From contig MNCI01035665.1 of assembly GCA_015680685.1 (NCBI GenBank), positions 136,627-200,626 of the forward strand: 64,000 nucleotides of DNA. Direction: 5' to 3'. Below are positions 1 through 11,490 of this stretch, one piece after another; the stretch's first letter is position 1, and the number at the start of each line of letters is the position of its first letter. The position numbers were made by a program, and so were the translations under genes. The notes under the pieces were generated by a model, which was given only the letters and a program-made list of their open reading frames with translations, did no database searches and was not told the origin of the DNA. This DNA is from Gnetum montanum. Lineage: Eukaryota; Streptophyta; Gnetopsida; Gnetales; Gnetaceae.

Positions 1-303
1 GAGAGAGAAAGAAATAAATAACATTAAATAAAATCCTATTCCATGTACTGCAAGGTTTATCCAGGAAGTTCATCTTTATTGCCGTACACAACTTGTGTTT
101 AGGTACAATGTTGCTCGAATAAAGATCCATTCAGTTTAGGACTCCTACTACGGGCACATGGAAAATATTCTATCTCTAAAGTGATCAATCTGCCATAGTT
201 TCCCTACTTCTAGCCCAGGATGAGGAAACAATGGAGAGCTGCCTCTTATTTATAGACTTGACAATGGACCGCGATATTGCGTACGCGATATTGCATCTCA
301 TCA
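1..303 (-). repeat. Element A, 3' LTR (cut by window edge)
   Basis: This is the downstream LTR of minus-strand element A. It aligns by eye at roughly 90% with the other A LTR, starting at 6319. It ends, as read on the plus strand, with ...CTCATCA, which on the minus strand is the LTR start TGATGAG. The start of the alignment lies before the window, so about 700 bases of this LTR are missing. It has only two GATAT-type units near 272-293, where its partner has about eight, so the U3 array differs in length between the two LTRs of one element. Confidence 0.9.
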
Positions 304-313
304 TACCCCCATG
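304..313 (-). other. Polypurine tract of A
   Basis: On the minus strand this reads CATGGGGGTA directly before the LTR start TGATGAG, the expected place for the plus-strand primer of reverse transcription. The same tract precedes the LTR of C at 42061-42070, and a one-base variant precedes the LTR of B at 20003-20012. Confidence 0.8.
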
Positions 314-2300
314 ATTGAATGAAAACTCGTCCTCGAGTTCCTTACAAAATATTGGGAAGGTATGGGATTATTGAGAGGAATGGAACTAATGGGATGACAT
401 GTGAACAGATCATCATTACAAGACTTGACAAAATTGGTGTTCATGACAACAAGGGTGAACACTTTATTACTATGACATCAGGCCTTTGTTGGCAACTGAG
501 AAAGAGAAAGAGAGAAAGAAGTGTTGCTGTTGCCAACGCCAAGATTGTGCCTTTCATTATCCATCGGTAAGCGTGTCATCGATCTTTCTCCTTGCATAGC
601 TGCTGTAGCACTGCTCCATTCCATGTGTTCCTTCTAGATCCGATCCATTATTACATGATTTCCATCTGCACACACAACACAGTCTTATATTAGCAAGGGT
701 AAATGAATTGCAATGTAGTTAATACCTTGATTCGGTGTAAGTTCATTGGCTAGGTTGTAGTATGGATGATATGGATATGGAGATATATTAATGATGATTA
801 CCGAAGATGTAGGGGTTAGGAAGAAAATCAAAAAATTCGGGGCTAGGAGAAAATCAAAAAAATCGGGCCCTATACCCCCATGACTAATCGTGAACCTCCG
901 ATAACGTTAGAATGGAGAAAGGAAAGGAGTAAGAAAGATAGATAAAAAGGGACAACTATAGCATCGAGGAAATGGATGTCAAGATGGTAATGAACAAAAT
1001 AAAATTAATTGCAAAATGTTAAGGAAAAGAAGCTAACTGGTGCACCAAATAGGAATGTCAGTGGGTCCTCCCCAAAGCAGGCTGACAAACCCACATTCAA
1101 AGAGTCTGTAGGATCTGGGAATGTCATTTGGAACAAGAGTTAAAGTCTTAACCACAAGAATTTACCAAAAAGAAAACAATGCATCAACCAAAATATATAC
1201 ACTAATGATACAACCAACAATGAGGTGAACAATGGAGAGAAGGATGGAGAGAAGAGCAGGGAATGGAATCTCAAGAACAAGGTGGTGCACAGCCCCCTAT
1301 GTGTTTCATGATTAATGTAACTCAGTAGATCTCATTCCAACTCTGGCCTCAAACCAACCACATCCAGTGACTTCGCATCAATGCATTCAGCCAAACCATC
1401 CTCTTGAAGTAACAAGAATGCCTACCCTAAGAGTCACCACCATTCCAACGAAACAAAGAAGGAGAGAATGGGAAGCGAGAAGGGCCTTAGTTAGAGGAAA
1501 CATTTTTAGCTCCATAACCAGTGCTTGTAGCCCAAAGAATTATTTTTTCTAAGGGGTGTGCTTTGAATTCTCACTTTTCTCTTTTTTGTTGGTTTTTTTT
1601 ATTTTTTTTTTTATTTTTTTTTGTGTTTTGTGTTTTTATGCGTGAGAACCACACCATGCAAAGACTTTGTTATTTTTATTTTCTTAGCTTCCCGATGATT
1701 GGGTAACATCAGAATGGTAAGAAAACTCAAGAAGAAAACATCCAAGCACCCAAGAGAATGGCCAACACAAATGCACCAAGTTCCCTTGAATTCACACCCT
1801 TTTCAATCCTCAAGTCCTTCTTTAGTTTGAGAAATGCGAAGTCACCGATTTGTTAAAAGTTCTTATTTTGAAGGGGACTATACATTTCCAAGTCGAGAGA
1901 GACCATAGAAAGTGTGGAGGAATGGATGAAGTGAACTCATTACCTGCCGTATCAAAAGAAACATACCTTAGTATCAACATTGTGACTTAAAGGTAAAAAC
2001 CAAACATTAGCAATCAATATGAAAGCAGTTCATACCATCATTTCGAACACTTTTTGGGTGACAAACTTACAAGGTGGATCACACACACACACACACACAC
2101 AAAATGGAAAAATTATAACGATGTTGTAAAACAAAAATAAGAAAAGTGAAAGAAATTTGCAAAACAAAAATGTGTAAAACAAAAATTATAAAAGAACTGA
2201 GGGCCCCATATGATTAGCATAGGTGGCCATCTCCCCCATGACTGAGTGGAAAGGGAGAGATTTGAAATAATGAGCACCTGTTTGAATTTCTAAGAAGTGT
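314..2300 (-). other. Element A, 3' noncoding region
   Basis: About 2 kb between the protease remnant and the 3' LTR with no supportable gene. It is collinear with 20013-21985 of element B and with 36850-38000 of C (for example the segment around 1620-1740 matches 21340-21430). It holds a T-rich run near 1585-1622 and a (CA)n microsatellite at about 2080-2101. At 2262-2300 sequence that lies after integrase in B meets sequence that lies before RT in B, so this is where pol was lost. Short open stretches here are not conserved as protein. Confidence 0.7.
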
Positions 2301-2405
2301 CCAACTTTTCTCAATTGATGATCTTAGATTAAGGGGTGGAAGTTGGCGATGCTCATATTCCAATGTGTCTATGCCTTTGTTGTTGGCATGGTTTGTTTCC
2401 TCAGT

Positions 2406-2960
2406 TCATTCCATGCATATTGGGTTGCTCTTTCTGGTAGCTGTCAACCACGGGGTGTCTACTACTTGTGTGGTTGCTACATACAGGGATTTTTGTTTCA
2501 AAGTTTCAAGGGCGCACCTGTTGCATGGAGGCAATTCCTCCATGTCATCACTCGATGAATCCCTATATGTGATGCATGGAGCTTTCTTCTTCTCGATCTT
2601 TCCATAAATATTTATCTTAGATATTTCCAAGGAAAGATCATGGATCCTAAGGTGTGCGTCTACTGTACTCAGCCATGCCCTTCCCATTATAATTGGGAAG
2701 TCCCCTTCATTGTTGTTCACTTCAATCACTAGAAAATTAGCTAGGTAAGACCAACCATACATAGTGGTAACGATGTCCTCCACCAATCCCAAGGGAATGG
2801 TGATGGACTAGTCTGCCAGCTCTAGTTGAATGTTTCTCTTTTTAAGTTGTGATAGGTTCCAGGCGTGATACATCTCTTGTGAAATTAAGTTGACTCCAGA
2901 ACCTGAGTGAAGACAAGCCCTATGTGGTTCATTTCTGGCAACTTGAAGGTAGATTAAGGG
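2406..2960 (-). pseudogene. Element A aspartic protease region (Ty3/gypsy)
   Basis: Retroviral-type aspartic protease that would process the polyprotein. The minus frame reads HSGSGVNLIS where B has an LLD-stop-GS version, so the catalytic Asp is replaced by His. Then follow a flap-like LGLVEDIVTT segment and DFPIIMGRAWL, the usual C-terminal GRxWL landmark, within an open stretch at 2406-2792. A TAG at 2808-2810 stands where element B has CAG at 25407-25409. Downstream, RT, RNase H and integrase are absent, so this is the end of A's coding capacity. Inactive copy. Confidence 0.75.
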
Positions 2961-3559
2961 ACTTCCAGGATCAGTTAGTTTCCTGGGGAGGTAGCCTACC
3001 TTGATTCATTCGGTTACGGTATGCATTAACATAACCGTCTACATGAAGCTCTGTTGTTGGACGGAAGGGTGCTCTGAAGTGTTAGATGGGGGAGGAGTGT
3101 ACATGGGCTCAACCGCTTGTTGTTGTGAGAGTTTGTCTGGGCTTTTGGTTCTGAAGAAGGATCTTCTCTTTCTACAGTTGTTAGAACCAGTAGTAGGTTG
3201 AATATTTATAGCTCTCGCAGCGTGATGTTGCTATGGTTGAGGGGGAAGTTCCCCTTGCATTGTTGGAGTAGGAGGTGTTATGGGAACTACATGTGGAAAG
3301 AGGTGTAGATGGATTTGGAGGATGGTGTGGGTATGGAGTATCTCCCGGAGGAGAAGGAGTCCTTCTAAAGTACTCCCGAACTTGGTAGTGATGGTGGGGA
3401 GTTGTATGACCCATAGAGTCACTTGGAGAAATTGGCTACTGCACATAATAACCATAAGGATCAGGTTGCCGGTAAGGGTACTGATGTTTCGGCGATGGCA
3501 TCCCCCATGACTGTGGGTATTGCCACTGCTGATACTGTCTGATGGGTTGTACGGGAGTT

Positions 3560-5555
3560 CCACTTGGATAATACATTAAGGGTTGGTGGAACTGCCTTGG
3601 GTTACCTTGGGATAAGATAACCTTCAGGGTGTCTACTGTTGATTAAGTTTTGGATTAATTGCATACACCCCAGACTCCTATAGATGTGAGATGATTGGGC
3701 AACATCCCTTAGGATGGTCATATTGGTAGATCTCACATCCACCGTCATCGTCTGTTTACGAATTCATAACCACATCAGAGTTAGTAATTTTTTCCTTACC
3801 CTTGTTATGTGCAGGGCCTAAATCACTCCGCTTTGTCTTACCTTTGTCACTACTTCGTTCCACCTTAGACTCTTCTACAATTTTCAAGACAGTTTCCAGT
3901 CTAGAGTCTAAGGAACTCCATACGTCATCTACCTTAGCTGCTATTTCTGTTGTTAACTTTTGAATCAGCAAGGTTTTCTTGTTCACCAACTCTTCGATTG
4001 GTGACTCATCCTCTTCATCGCAAAACTTTACTCCCTTCTTTCGAAGAGAGGGATCATAGTTGTATTCTTTCGCACTTTTCCTTTTTCGTAGCTCATCTTC
4101 TTCTTTTGCTACTTGCTCTAACAAGCGATGAACTTCATGGGCTCTAAGTTGTGATAGTCTCCCTTGGTTATAAGTCCCAAGGGTTTTCCTAGTTTCATGC
4201 CTTAGCCCATCTACGATGTGGTGGAGTTGATCTCGCTAAGCGTATCCATGGCCCGGGCAACGATGTAACAATCTATAGTAGCGGGCCATGGTAGCATCCA
4301 AGGGTTCGTGATTTCTTTGCTTTCATCCTTGGATTTTCTTACACAAATTGGACACTCTGGAGTACATCTGATACTTATCGTTGAATAATTCTAACATCGT
4401 ACTCCACCTCCTGATGGTTTTTGGTTCTAAGGACTAGTACCAACTCTCTACTTCCTTGGTGAGTGTCGTGGGAAACAACTTAATTTTTTGCCAGTCATTT
4501 TCTATATTTTGCAAGGCTCAGGCATCGTGGAATGCCTATAAATGACTTTGCGGATCTGCATTATATCCCCCTTCAAACCGTGGGATGTTTTTCATATCTA
4601 AGCGCTTGATTTGACTATCTTTTAAATGCCTTGTTGGGATTCTTATTGCCTCTGTTATGTTTAACATGCTTCAGGTGGCGAGTAGGGTCTTGTCATGATC
4701 ATCTCTTTCATGATGCCTATGATGTCTTTGTTGTTCCCTACTTTCCCTTCGTTCATGCCCTTGTCCTCTCTCTCAACTCTCTCGTCGACATCTCTCATTT
4801 TTCTTACTTTTATCCTCTCCGTTATGTTCTTCATGATTGCACCCTGATGTGGAAGGAGAGGGTGAGTGATGTGAAGAAGGGGAAGAAGAAGGAGAACCAT
4901 CATCGTGGCGATGTTTCTTTCCTTCTCTTCTGTGGCTTTGGCCCTGATCATGGTGACGATCGGAGTGCTCATCCGTATTATGAGTTGTTGTTCCCTCTGT
5001 GAACAGTTGGCGTTCACGGGAATCAAAACCAGGGTTGTGTATTGTTGAGCGTAAGTTCTGATATCCAACCTCCTCACCATCGTTAGGAGGGGGAACATCT
5101 CTTGATAGAGAACCTGTTGTGAGTGGTTCACCATCTCTAGTTTCATTAAGGACGTGTGGGACCTCTTTGCCCTTCAACAGTGTATGTTGGCTCTCTTGCC
5201 TTGCATTCCTCATACGTTGTAAATCTGTGGGATGATAATCCCTCATGTCAAAGTCTGCCGCAACATATTCAGCATATAATTTTGTCATGCCACTCTGTGC
5301 CAAAGCACGGAGAAGCATGTTAGAGATAGCACGATCTGAAGGTAACACTATGTTACCAAACAAATCCCTCCAGCGCATCTATTCATCTTGATGGAGGATA
5401 AAAGTATAATCAGGTATATACTCATCAGGATGAGTATATGTCACTTTGTATTTTTGAGGAGCCGACTGATTCAGGTTATGTGTTTTTGATTGCTGACTAT
5501 TCTTTGTATGGTCCTTAGGTGATGTGCTCTTGTGAGAAGAAGAAGAAGAAGACAT
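3560..5555 (-). pseudogene. Element A gag
   Basis: Structural Gag polyprotein of an Athila-like Ty3/gypsy element. The ATG at 5553-5555 starts a Ser-rich leader, conserved as ATGTCT in B (28167) and C (30768). The frame is open down to 4773 except for one TAG at 5379-5381 (codon 59; B has a Gln codon there). Order: N-terminal domain, a Ser/His-rich low-complexity segment around 4850-4920, a capsid-like core around 4660-4250 (FEGGYNADPQSHL then a stop), a charged segment 4124-3756 open for 122 residues, and a CCHC-like remnant near 3730-3690. A few more TAGs break the core. This is the best preserved gag in the window. Confidence 0.8.
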
Positions 5556-5701
5556 GATGTCTTATAAGTGTGCTAATTGTACCATTATTTATTTATTTTC
5601 TATTTGATTAACCCTAAGGTTCGTTTAAGCTCCCAACGATGTAAATGATCTCTTATGTTCTACTTAGCACACAAACACTTAGTCCTCAGCAACGACGCCA
5701 A
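5556..5701 (-). promoter_or_regulatory. Element A leader with primer binding site (tRNA-Asp type)
   Basis: The 146 bases between LTR and gag ATG. Two bases inside the LTR edge the minus strand reads TGGCGTCGTTGCTGAGGA (5683-5700). Plant tRNA-Asp 3' ends are complementary to TGGCGCCGTTGCCGGGGA, as I recall them, which leaves three differences, all C-to-T or G-to-A transitions. A tRNA-Asp primer is typical of Athila-type elements. Confidence 0.8.
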
Positions 5702-6566
5702 TGATGAGTGGTGAGATACCGTTACACTCAACCATATGAATATGAGCATAGCACATGGGATCCGGTTGAACTCTGTAGACTAAATGCCTACACACCTCAT
5801 GGAACACTTAAGGTTAACCATTCGTTGTCTTCCCAGACTTACTTGTAGTTTTCACGGTGTATGGTTAAGTAAGTCCGAGGTATATGATTTATATATCTTT
5901 TTATGTTTTATGTCTCCTATGCTAACAAGGTGAATGGTTGAGAAACTAATTACTAACTCTAACTAATTACTAAGTCTAAATTACCTAGCGTCAGCATTCA
6001 TTCCCACTTATTGTACACATCCTGAACCAATGCAACCGTGGCTACCAAATGCTAATCGTTACTGGGATCACCACGCGTAATGCACGTGCTCGAAGTGGTC
6101 ATACTGAGGCACTTACTAGGAGGAAAGGGTTGAGAGAATCTAATCTAGCCTAAGTGCGATGAGCAGCCTATTCCTTGACTAACCGTACACATCTTTCATG
6201 CACGACTACCACTGGGATTACCAAGCGTAGATCCTGGATACGCCATTGGGTTACCAAGTAGTCACATTGAGATGCTCGTAATCAAGTCGTACTCATTTTG
6301 CATTCTAGGAGATAAGGGTGAGAGAGAGAAAGCAATAAATAACATTAAATAAAATCCTATTCCATGCATTGGAAGGTTTATCTAGGAAGTTCATCTTTAT
6401 TGCCGTACACAACTTGTGTTCATGTATAATGTTGCTTGAATAAAGATCTGTTCACTTTAGGACTGCTACTGCGGGCACATGGAAAATATTTTATCTCTGG
6501 AGTGATCAATCTGCCAAAGTTTCCCTACTTCTAGCCCAGGATGAGGAAACAAGGGAGAGCCACCTC

Positions 6567-6580
6567 TTATTTATAGACTT
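6567..6580 (-). promoter_or_regulatory. TATA box of A LTR
   Basis: The minus strand reads CTATAAATAAGAGG about 146 bases inside the LTR start. The same box followed by AAGAGG occurs in both B LTRs (near 19886 and 29010), so the core promoter is conserved in the family while the upstream array varies. Confidence 0.65.
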
Positions 6581-6591
6581 GGCAACGGAAC

Positions 6592-6715
6592 GCGATATCG
6601 CGTATGCGATATTGTAGGGGACGACGTGATATCATGTACGCAATATCACATGGGATGCGATATCGCAACAGTCGCAATATTGCATACACGATATTGCGGC
6701 TCATGCGATATCGCG
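6592..6715 (-). repeat. GATATC palindrome array in U3 of A
   Basis: Eight spaced copies of a near-palindrome with consensus GCGATATCGC (three perfect copies, others with GATATT, GATATCA or CAATATC cores) fill essentially the whole U3 between the LTR start and the TATA box. Spacers are 3-11 bases. Position immediately upstream of the TATA box suggests an enhancer; no binding protein can be named from sequence alone. Confidence 0.8.
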
Positions 6716-6723
6716 TCTCATCA

Positions 6724-9215
6724 CTTAGGATGATGTCCTACCAAGAATTTGACCAATATGTTCGGGACATTTGAAAACATTAGTTTTAGCCTTTGGTTCA
6801 TTAGAATTGGAGTTATAGTTCTCAAGATATCATATTTTTTATTTTACTAAAAATATTATAAAAGTTTTGGCATTTGAATTGGATGACTATGATAAATAAA
6901 GTTTAGATAAGATTTCAGCATATACTTAAGTTGATAAGGATTCTATAGGTTTAAATGAAATTTGATTTGGAGTCCATACGTAGTTATTATGCATGGCTAA
7001 ACACTTAGGGTATTAGTGGAGAAGAGAAATTAGGAAATAGACTTTAGAAAATGTAAATCTTTAAAAATTTCTATAAAAAATAGGAAAAATCAAGTTTAAA
7101 AGTCAAAAGTGGTTAAACAAAGTGCATTCAAGTAAATGTGATTAAAATGTCATATATATATTTATAACATAATGTATATACATTTTTCTCATTGCCTTGC
7201 CTATTTCCACCATTTTGTGTCTACATTAGGTTTTTAACAAAAACTATGTTTCATTATGTTTTTTTAAAGCTATTTTCTTTATTTTGAAGCTAATTTTAGC
7301 CTTGTTTCTTCTATTTTTGAACATGTAGCAAGCCCATGTGTTGCATTGCATGTAATTCTTCTACTTCTAAATAGATTGTGGCCTTTAGTACATCTTATTT
7401 TGATTTGTAAAGGGTTTCTGGCGTACTAGTTTAAGTGAACTAAAAGCTAATTGTGGACATCTTAGTACAAAAGAAAGAACATAAGAAGATTCTAAAAGCC
7501 CTACCAACATAGGTAAGAAAGCTTATTTTATTTTCCTTTCCGTGTCACTCTTCTATTTTGTTATCAATTGTATGCACTTTCTTTTTACTTTCTAGTTTTT
7601 TGTTATTTTTTTTCACAATTTTAATTATTATGTTGAGATTTTGTCAAATTTTCATCATTTTGGACTTGTTTTTACATGGAAATTAGTATTTTACTTATGT
7701 CCAGGCCATTTTCTATCTTTTGGGTGAATTTTTGGATTATGTCAAAACTTGCCCAATTTCCTTCTCAAATATCTTTTGATTATTTTGGATTAGCTCATGA
7801 TATAAACATGATTTTATGGAATTTTGGCTATTATGGATTTTTGGTTATTTTGGAAAAAGTTGCATTTTTTGAATAAAATAATAATATTTATGGGACTAAT
7901 TTTGATTTTTTGGTAGTGGGAGTTGTGAATCTTTTAGGTGCCCTCATCTGCATGCAATAGTAGAATGTTCTTTAGTGGAATTCGCCCCATAGAAACAAGG
8001 ATTTTTGGATGGATTTTCTACCCTTGATTTGATTTGTAAGTTGATGCGAGGTTGGGAAACTTGTTGAGACCATGACACTAAGTAGTTGAGTCTAGTGGTG
8101 TGATGTGAGGCATAGTCAAGATCTATCCTTTCGATGATGTGTGCCTTAGTCATTGAGGATTTTTGTAGCAAGGCTATTGCCAAGATTTGACTATGAGTGA
8201 CATATTTGGGATCACAACGATAATTCAATGATAGTACTAATGTTATTCCAAGAGTTGTTGGTATATTTCTTTGGTAGTGAGGATAGCTAAGAGTTAGCCT
8301 TTGGAGATGCCTAGATAAAATATATATTCTTTGATTTTGTGGAAAATTTTTGGCATTTACATGTTTGAATATTTAATTGAAAATCTTTATCTAGCCCATA
8401 TCTTGAGACTTTTGGCCCAAAACCTTTATACTCAATGAAGAGAGAAATAAAATAACTTTTCTTATTGGAGGGGTTCTAACTCCTCCTCTATTTCGATGCA
8501 TATAACTTAGAATAACCATGGAAACACTAGAAAAGGAACATGTAATGAAAGATGGATCAATTTTGCACAAGATGAACTCTCTAAACTTGAAAAATAATTT
8601 TTGTATATTTTATAATTTTATAAAATGGAAACCTTGCATACTTTTTTGAAACTTGAGCCATGTATTTATTTTTGTGAATAAATAATAAAGTATGATAGAT
8701 ATGAAATTTTCATATATGTCATTTTGACCATGATATTGCAAGGATCAATTTTCATTTTGGTGCATGCTATATGTTAATGAAAAATTAATATTATTTCATT
8801 ATATATTAATATTTTATTATTTAATATTTTTAATTTTCTTATTTCATTTGACAAACTTCAAATATAAATATTTTTATTTTTAGATATGTCATGGAGATGA
8901 AACAAGTGTCATTGAAATCATTATTTTGTGTACTATTTTATGATGTGATTAGTGAAATTTATCGACATTTACATTTTTGTGGTTGCAAGAAGCTCTATTT
9001 TTCTTTAAATAAATTTTATTTATGTATGAAAGTATTATGCAATTTTGCTATGCTATCTTACTCTCTTGTATTTATGCTTCTAATTAATAATTTTATTTAT
9101 TTTATGACTTTATTTTAGATTAGTAAATCAAGGTTAAATGTAGATCCTTGAGGTTTCATGACACCTTTATGAGTTATTTATAGGATTTCTATAGATAATT
9201 AATAGCAATATTATA
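6724..9215 (+). repeat. Element H (chromovirus), 5' LTR remnant
   Basis: Collinear over its full length with 57359-59853, at roughly 80-85% identity by eye, for example 7270-7560 with 57940-58230 and 8880-9215 with 59510-59853. The left part of the LTR is displaced beyond position 1 by insertion A. It ends just before a tRNA-iMet-type primer site. AT-rich, no gene; the short open stretches in it have no supporting evidence. Confidence 0.88.
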
Positions 9216-9219
9216 TGAG

Positions 9220-9237
9220 TGGTATTACAGCATGGAT
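9220..9237 (+). promoter_or_regulatory. Primer binding site of H (tRNA-iMet type)
   Basis: TGGTATTACAGC follows the LTR end by four bases and resembles the canonical TGGTATCAGAGC complementary to the 3' end of initiator tRNA-Met, the usual primer of chromoviruses. It also sets the right edge of the H 5' LTR. Confidence 0.7.
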
Positions 9238-9439
9238 TTTTCCTTGGATGTCATTATATGGAATTATTTTAGACATTATTTAATTTGTTTGATATTTTCT
9301 AAATCTAATTTAGTACAAAATGTGAGGACAAGATTAGTCAACGATATTCCACTAGAAAATTCTCAAAATTTCCAAGCAACATAAAATCAAGTATTTAAGT
9401 AATTGTTGATTTTACATCAAAATCAAAACCAAAACAATC

Positions 9440-10055
9440 ATAATGAGTACTCTAAGAATGAAGGACATGATCAAGAGTAGAGATGAGTAATCCATAGTGT
9501 TAGTAGGTTAAATCTTCCTATCTTGTTAGGCATTGAAGATTCCATTGTTCCTATTGAATGGCTAAAGGGGTTAGAGAAAGATTTTTGAAGCTTGCATTTC
9601 AGTGCTATAGAGAAGACCTCTTTGCCTTTATATCAACTAAAAGACATAGCTGAGAAATGGTGGGAGATAGAGCAAAGAATTAGGGATTTAGAAGATGAAG
9701 AAATAGAATGGGAATAATTTACTGAAGTGTTCAAAGATGGGTATCTCTCTATATCCTAGATAGAAAAGAAAGAAGACAAGTTTAATGGATTGATTCAAAG
9801 ATTTGTATCTATTTATGAGTATCATAATAGATTTACTGATCTATATGAATATGTTTTCCATGTACTACAAAATAAGGCTATCTATACTAGAAAATTTGTA
9901 AGAGCATTAAGGTCCTTCATCAAAACCATAGCTACAACATTGTCTTTGGATTATAATGAGGAAGGATGAGCCAAGGACATTATTGTTAAAAGGGAAGAAA
10001 TGGAGGATGTAGCTCAAAGAGAAAGGAAAAGGAAAAAGGAGTTATGACTAGAATT
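9440..10055 (+). pseudogene. Element H gag, N-terminal and capsid region
   Basis: Ty3/gypsy Gag capsid. One frame shows a sequence like EWLKGLEKDF, then LKDIAEKWWE, then EWE-stop-FTEVFKDGYLS and DLYEYV, the pattern of the retrotransposon gag domain (an AxxWW motif followed by the WxxFxxxFxxxY motif). In-frame TGA, TAA and TAG codons break it. The zinc knuckle and protease are missing because the frame is interrupted near 10060-10120 by element E; the pol part resumes about 44 kb away, near 54010. The start used is approximate. Confidence 0.72.
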
Positions 10056-10117
10056 GATTAAGGAAAATTCAAGCATTTTTGTTTAACATTAGCAGATAAA
10101 AAATAAAAAAATAGCAC

Positions 10118-11490
10118 ATGTCAAATAGTTGAGAATAAATAAAAGAAAAATGTATATAACATGAAATGAAATAAAACAAAATATAACATGTGGATAATAG
10201 TAGAAATAGTTAAAAATAAAGTGCAAAGCAAAATAGATTTGATTTGTTTAAAGGCTAGATTAAAAGAAAGAAATGCAGAATACAAATCTAAAGCAGATCT
10301 AGACATTGCTAGAAACAAGAAGTATTGAAATAGGTAAATCTAAATTACAAAGTGGAAGATAAATTAGAACCAACTATGAACGTTCTAAGAGATGTACTAG
10401 GTATTAGAGGTGTTTGACAAGGAGTTGTGTCACCCTATTCTTTCTCCATTATATGCACTTGATGTAGATCTGATAAGAATGTTATAGATTCAGAAGTTGA
10501 CTAAGCAAAGGATTGGATTAGATTAGTGTATTGACTTAATTCCAAGAAATTCTTCATGTGTTAGGAGGACAATAAAAAAGGGATAAAAATGCATCAACAA
10601 TCGAAAAAGTGGAAGAGAAATAAAAGAATCTAATATCTCTAGTAGGAAAATAGTTTTTTTGCAAAGGTAGATTCTTTGAAAAGTGTTTTCCAAATCACTA
10701 ACAAGCAAAAAGCCAACTGTGCTTAGTAACAGAGATAGCTTGAAAAAAATCCAAGTGAATGTTAACCAACAAAAAAGCTAATTAGATGCTAAAAAATGTT
10801 AACAACTTTCTATTTAGGGGTATCCTCCTATTTATAGACCAAAAATACCTTGTACAACTTGAAGAAACAATGCATTGGGATCCATAAAATCTTCTAGAAG
10901 ATTTTGGCTAGGAGAATTGACATGTGGGTGATTACTGTAAGAATTGGCGTCAAATGTCAAAAGTAGGATTTGATGTTGAATATTGAATATTGAAGAACTA
11001 AAGAAAAGGGTAAGCCAAGATCGACATAGAAGTTGATGCTAGATGTTAAAATTAGAAGCCATAATTCAAGAACAAAAAATGATGTTGTAGACAATGTGAG
11101 ATTTCATTTTTGGCAAGATCTTAATATGGAGACAAGAAACTACATTGTAGATGATGTAGGACATCAAATCTAGGATACTAAAGATGGATTTGAGCTAAGA
11201 ATCCATAATGTACTCAAAACTTTGACAAGAGCTTAAGATGGGGACTAGAAACTATATTTCTAATGACACATGATGTTGAATCTAGATTGTTAAAGATGGA
11301 TTTAAGCTAAGAAGTTATAGAATGTACATAGAATTTTGACTTATGCAATAAAAAAGCTAAAGTGTGTACAAAATTGTCCTCTTAATGGATACTATTGAAA
11401 GGTTGAAGGATAATTTATCAAGAAAAAATACAAGCTGATAAGTACCTACTAGAGGATTAAGTTAAGAGGGATAATAGGGGAGAAATTCTA
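10118..11490 (-). repeat. Probable 3' LTR region of element E
   Basis: AT-rich segment without coding signal, lying between H gag and E's tandem-repeat 3' UTR. On the minus strand it has a good TATA box, CTATAAATA at 10829-10837, followed by GGAGG. This is as expected for the U3/R boundary of a minus-strand LTR. A second copy of this LTR was not found in the window, so the limits are guesses; the left edge at about 10118 is where H gag similarity stops. Confidence 0.45.

Larger units (their letters stand above)
5702..6723 (-). repeat. Element A, 5' LTR (complete, 1022 bp)
   Basis: Bounded by TGATGAG (minus-strand start at 6723) and CTCATCA (end at 5702), a 7-base inverted terminal repeat. 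It contains, in minus order, a GATATC palindrome array (6715-6592), a TATA box and a long R/U5 with repeated CTGGGATTACCAA-like motifs and a short (GA)n. The bases just outside, CTTAG at 6724-6728, recur at 57359-57363 in H's 3' LTR at the homologous position. This indicates that A inserted into H's 5' LTR. Confidence 0.9.

Noticed and set aside
2080-2101. Regularly spaced CA repeats as a possible array of interest
   Set aside because: A plain (CA)n microsatellite in A's 3' noncoding region; like the (GA)n and (AT)n runs elsewhere it needs no further explanation.
6000-6300. CRISPR-like spaced repeats (CTGGGATTACCAA words)
   Set aside because: The words are part of the LTR R/U5, differ in length and spacing, recur in every family LTR, and the DNA is plant nuclear.
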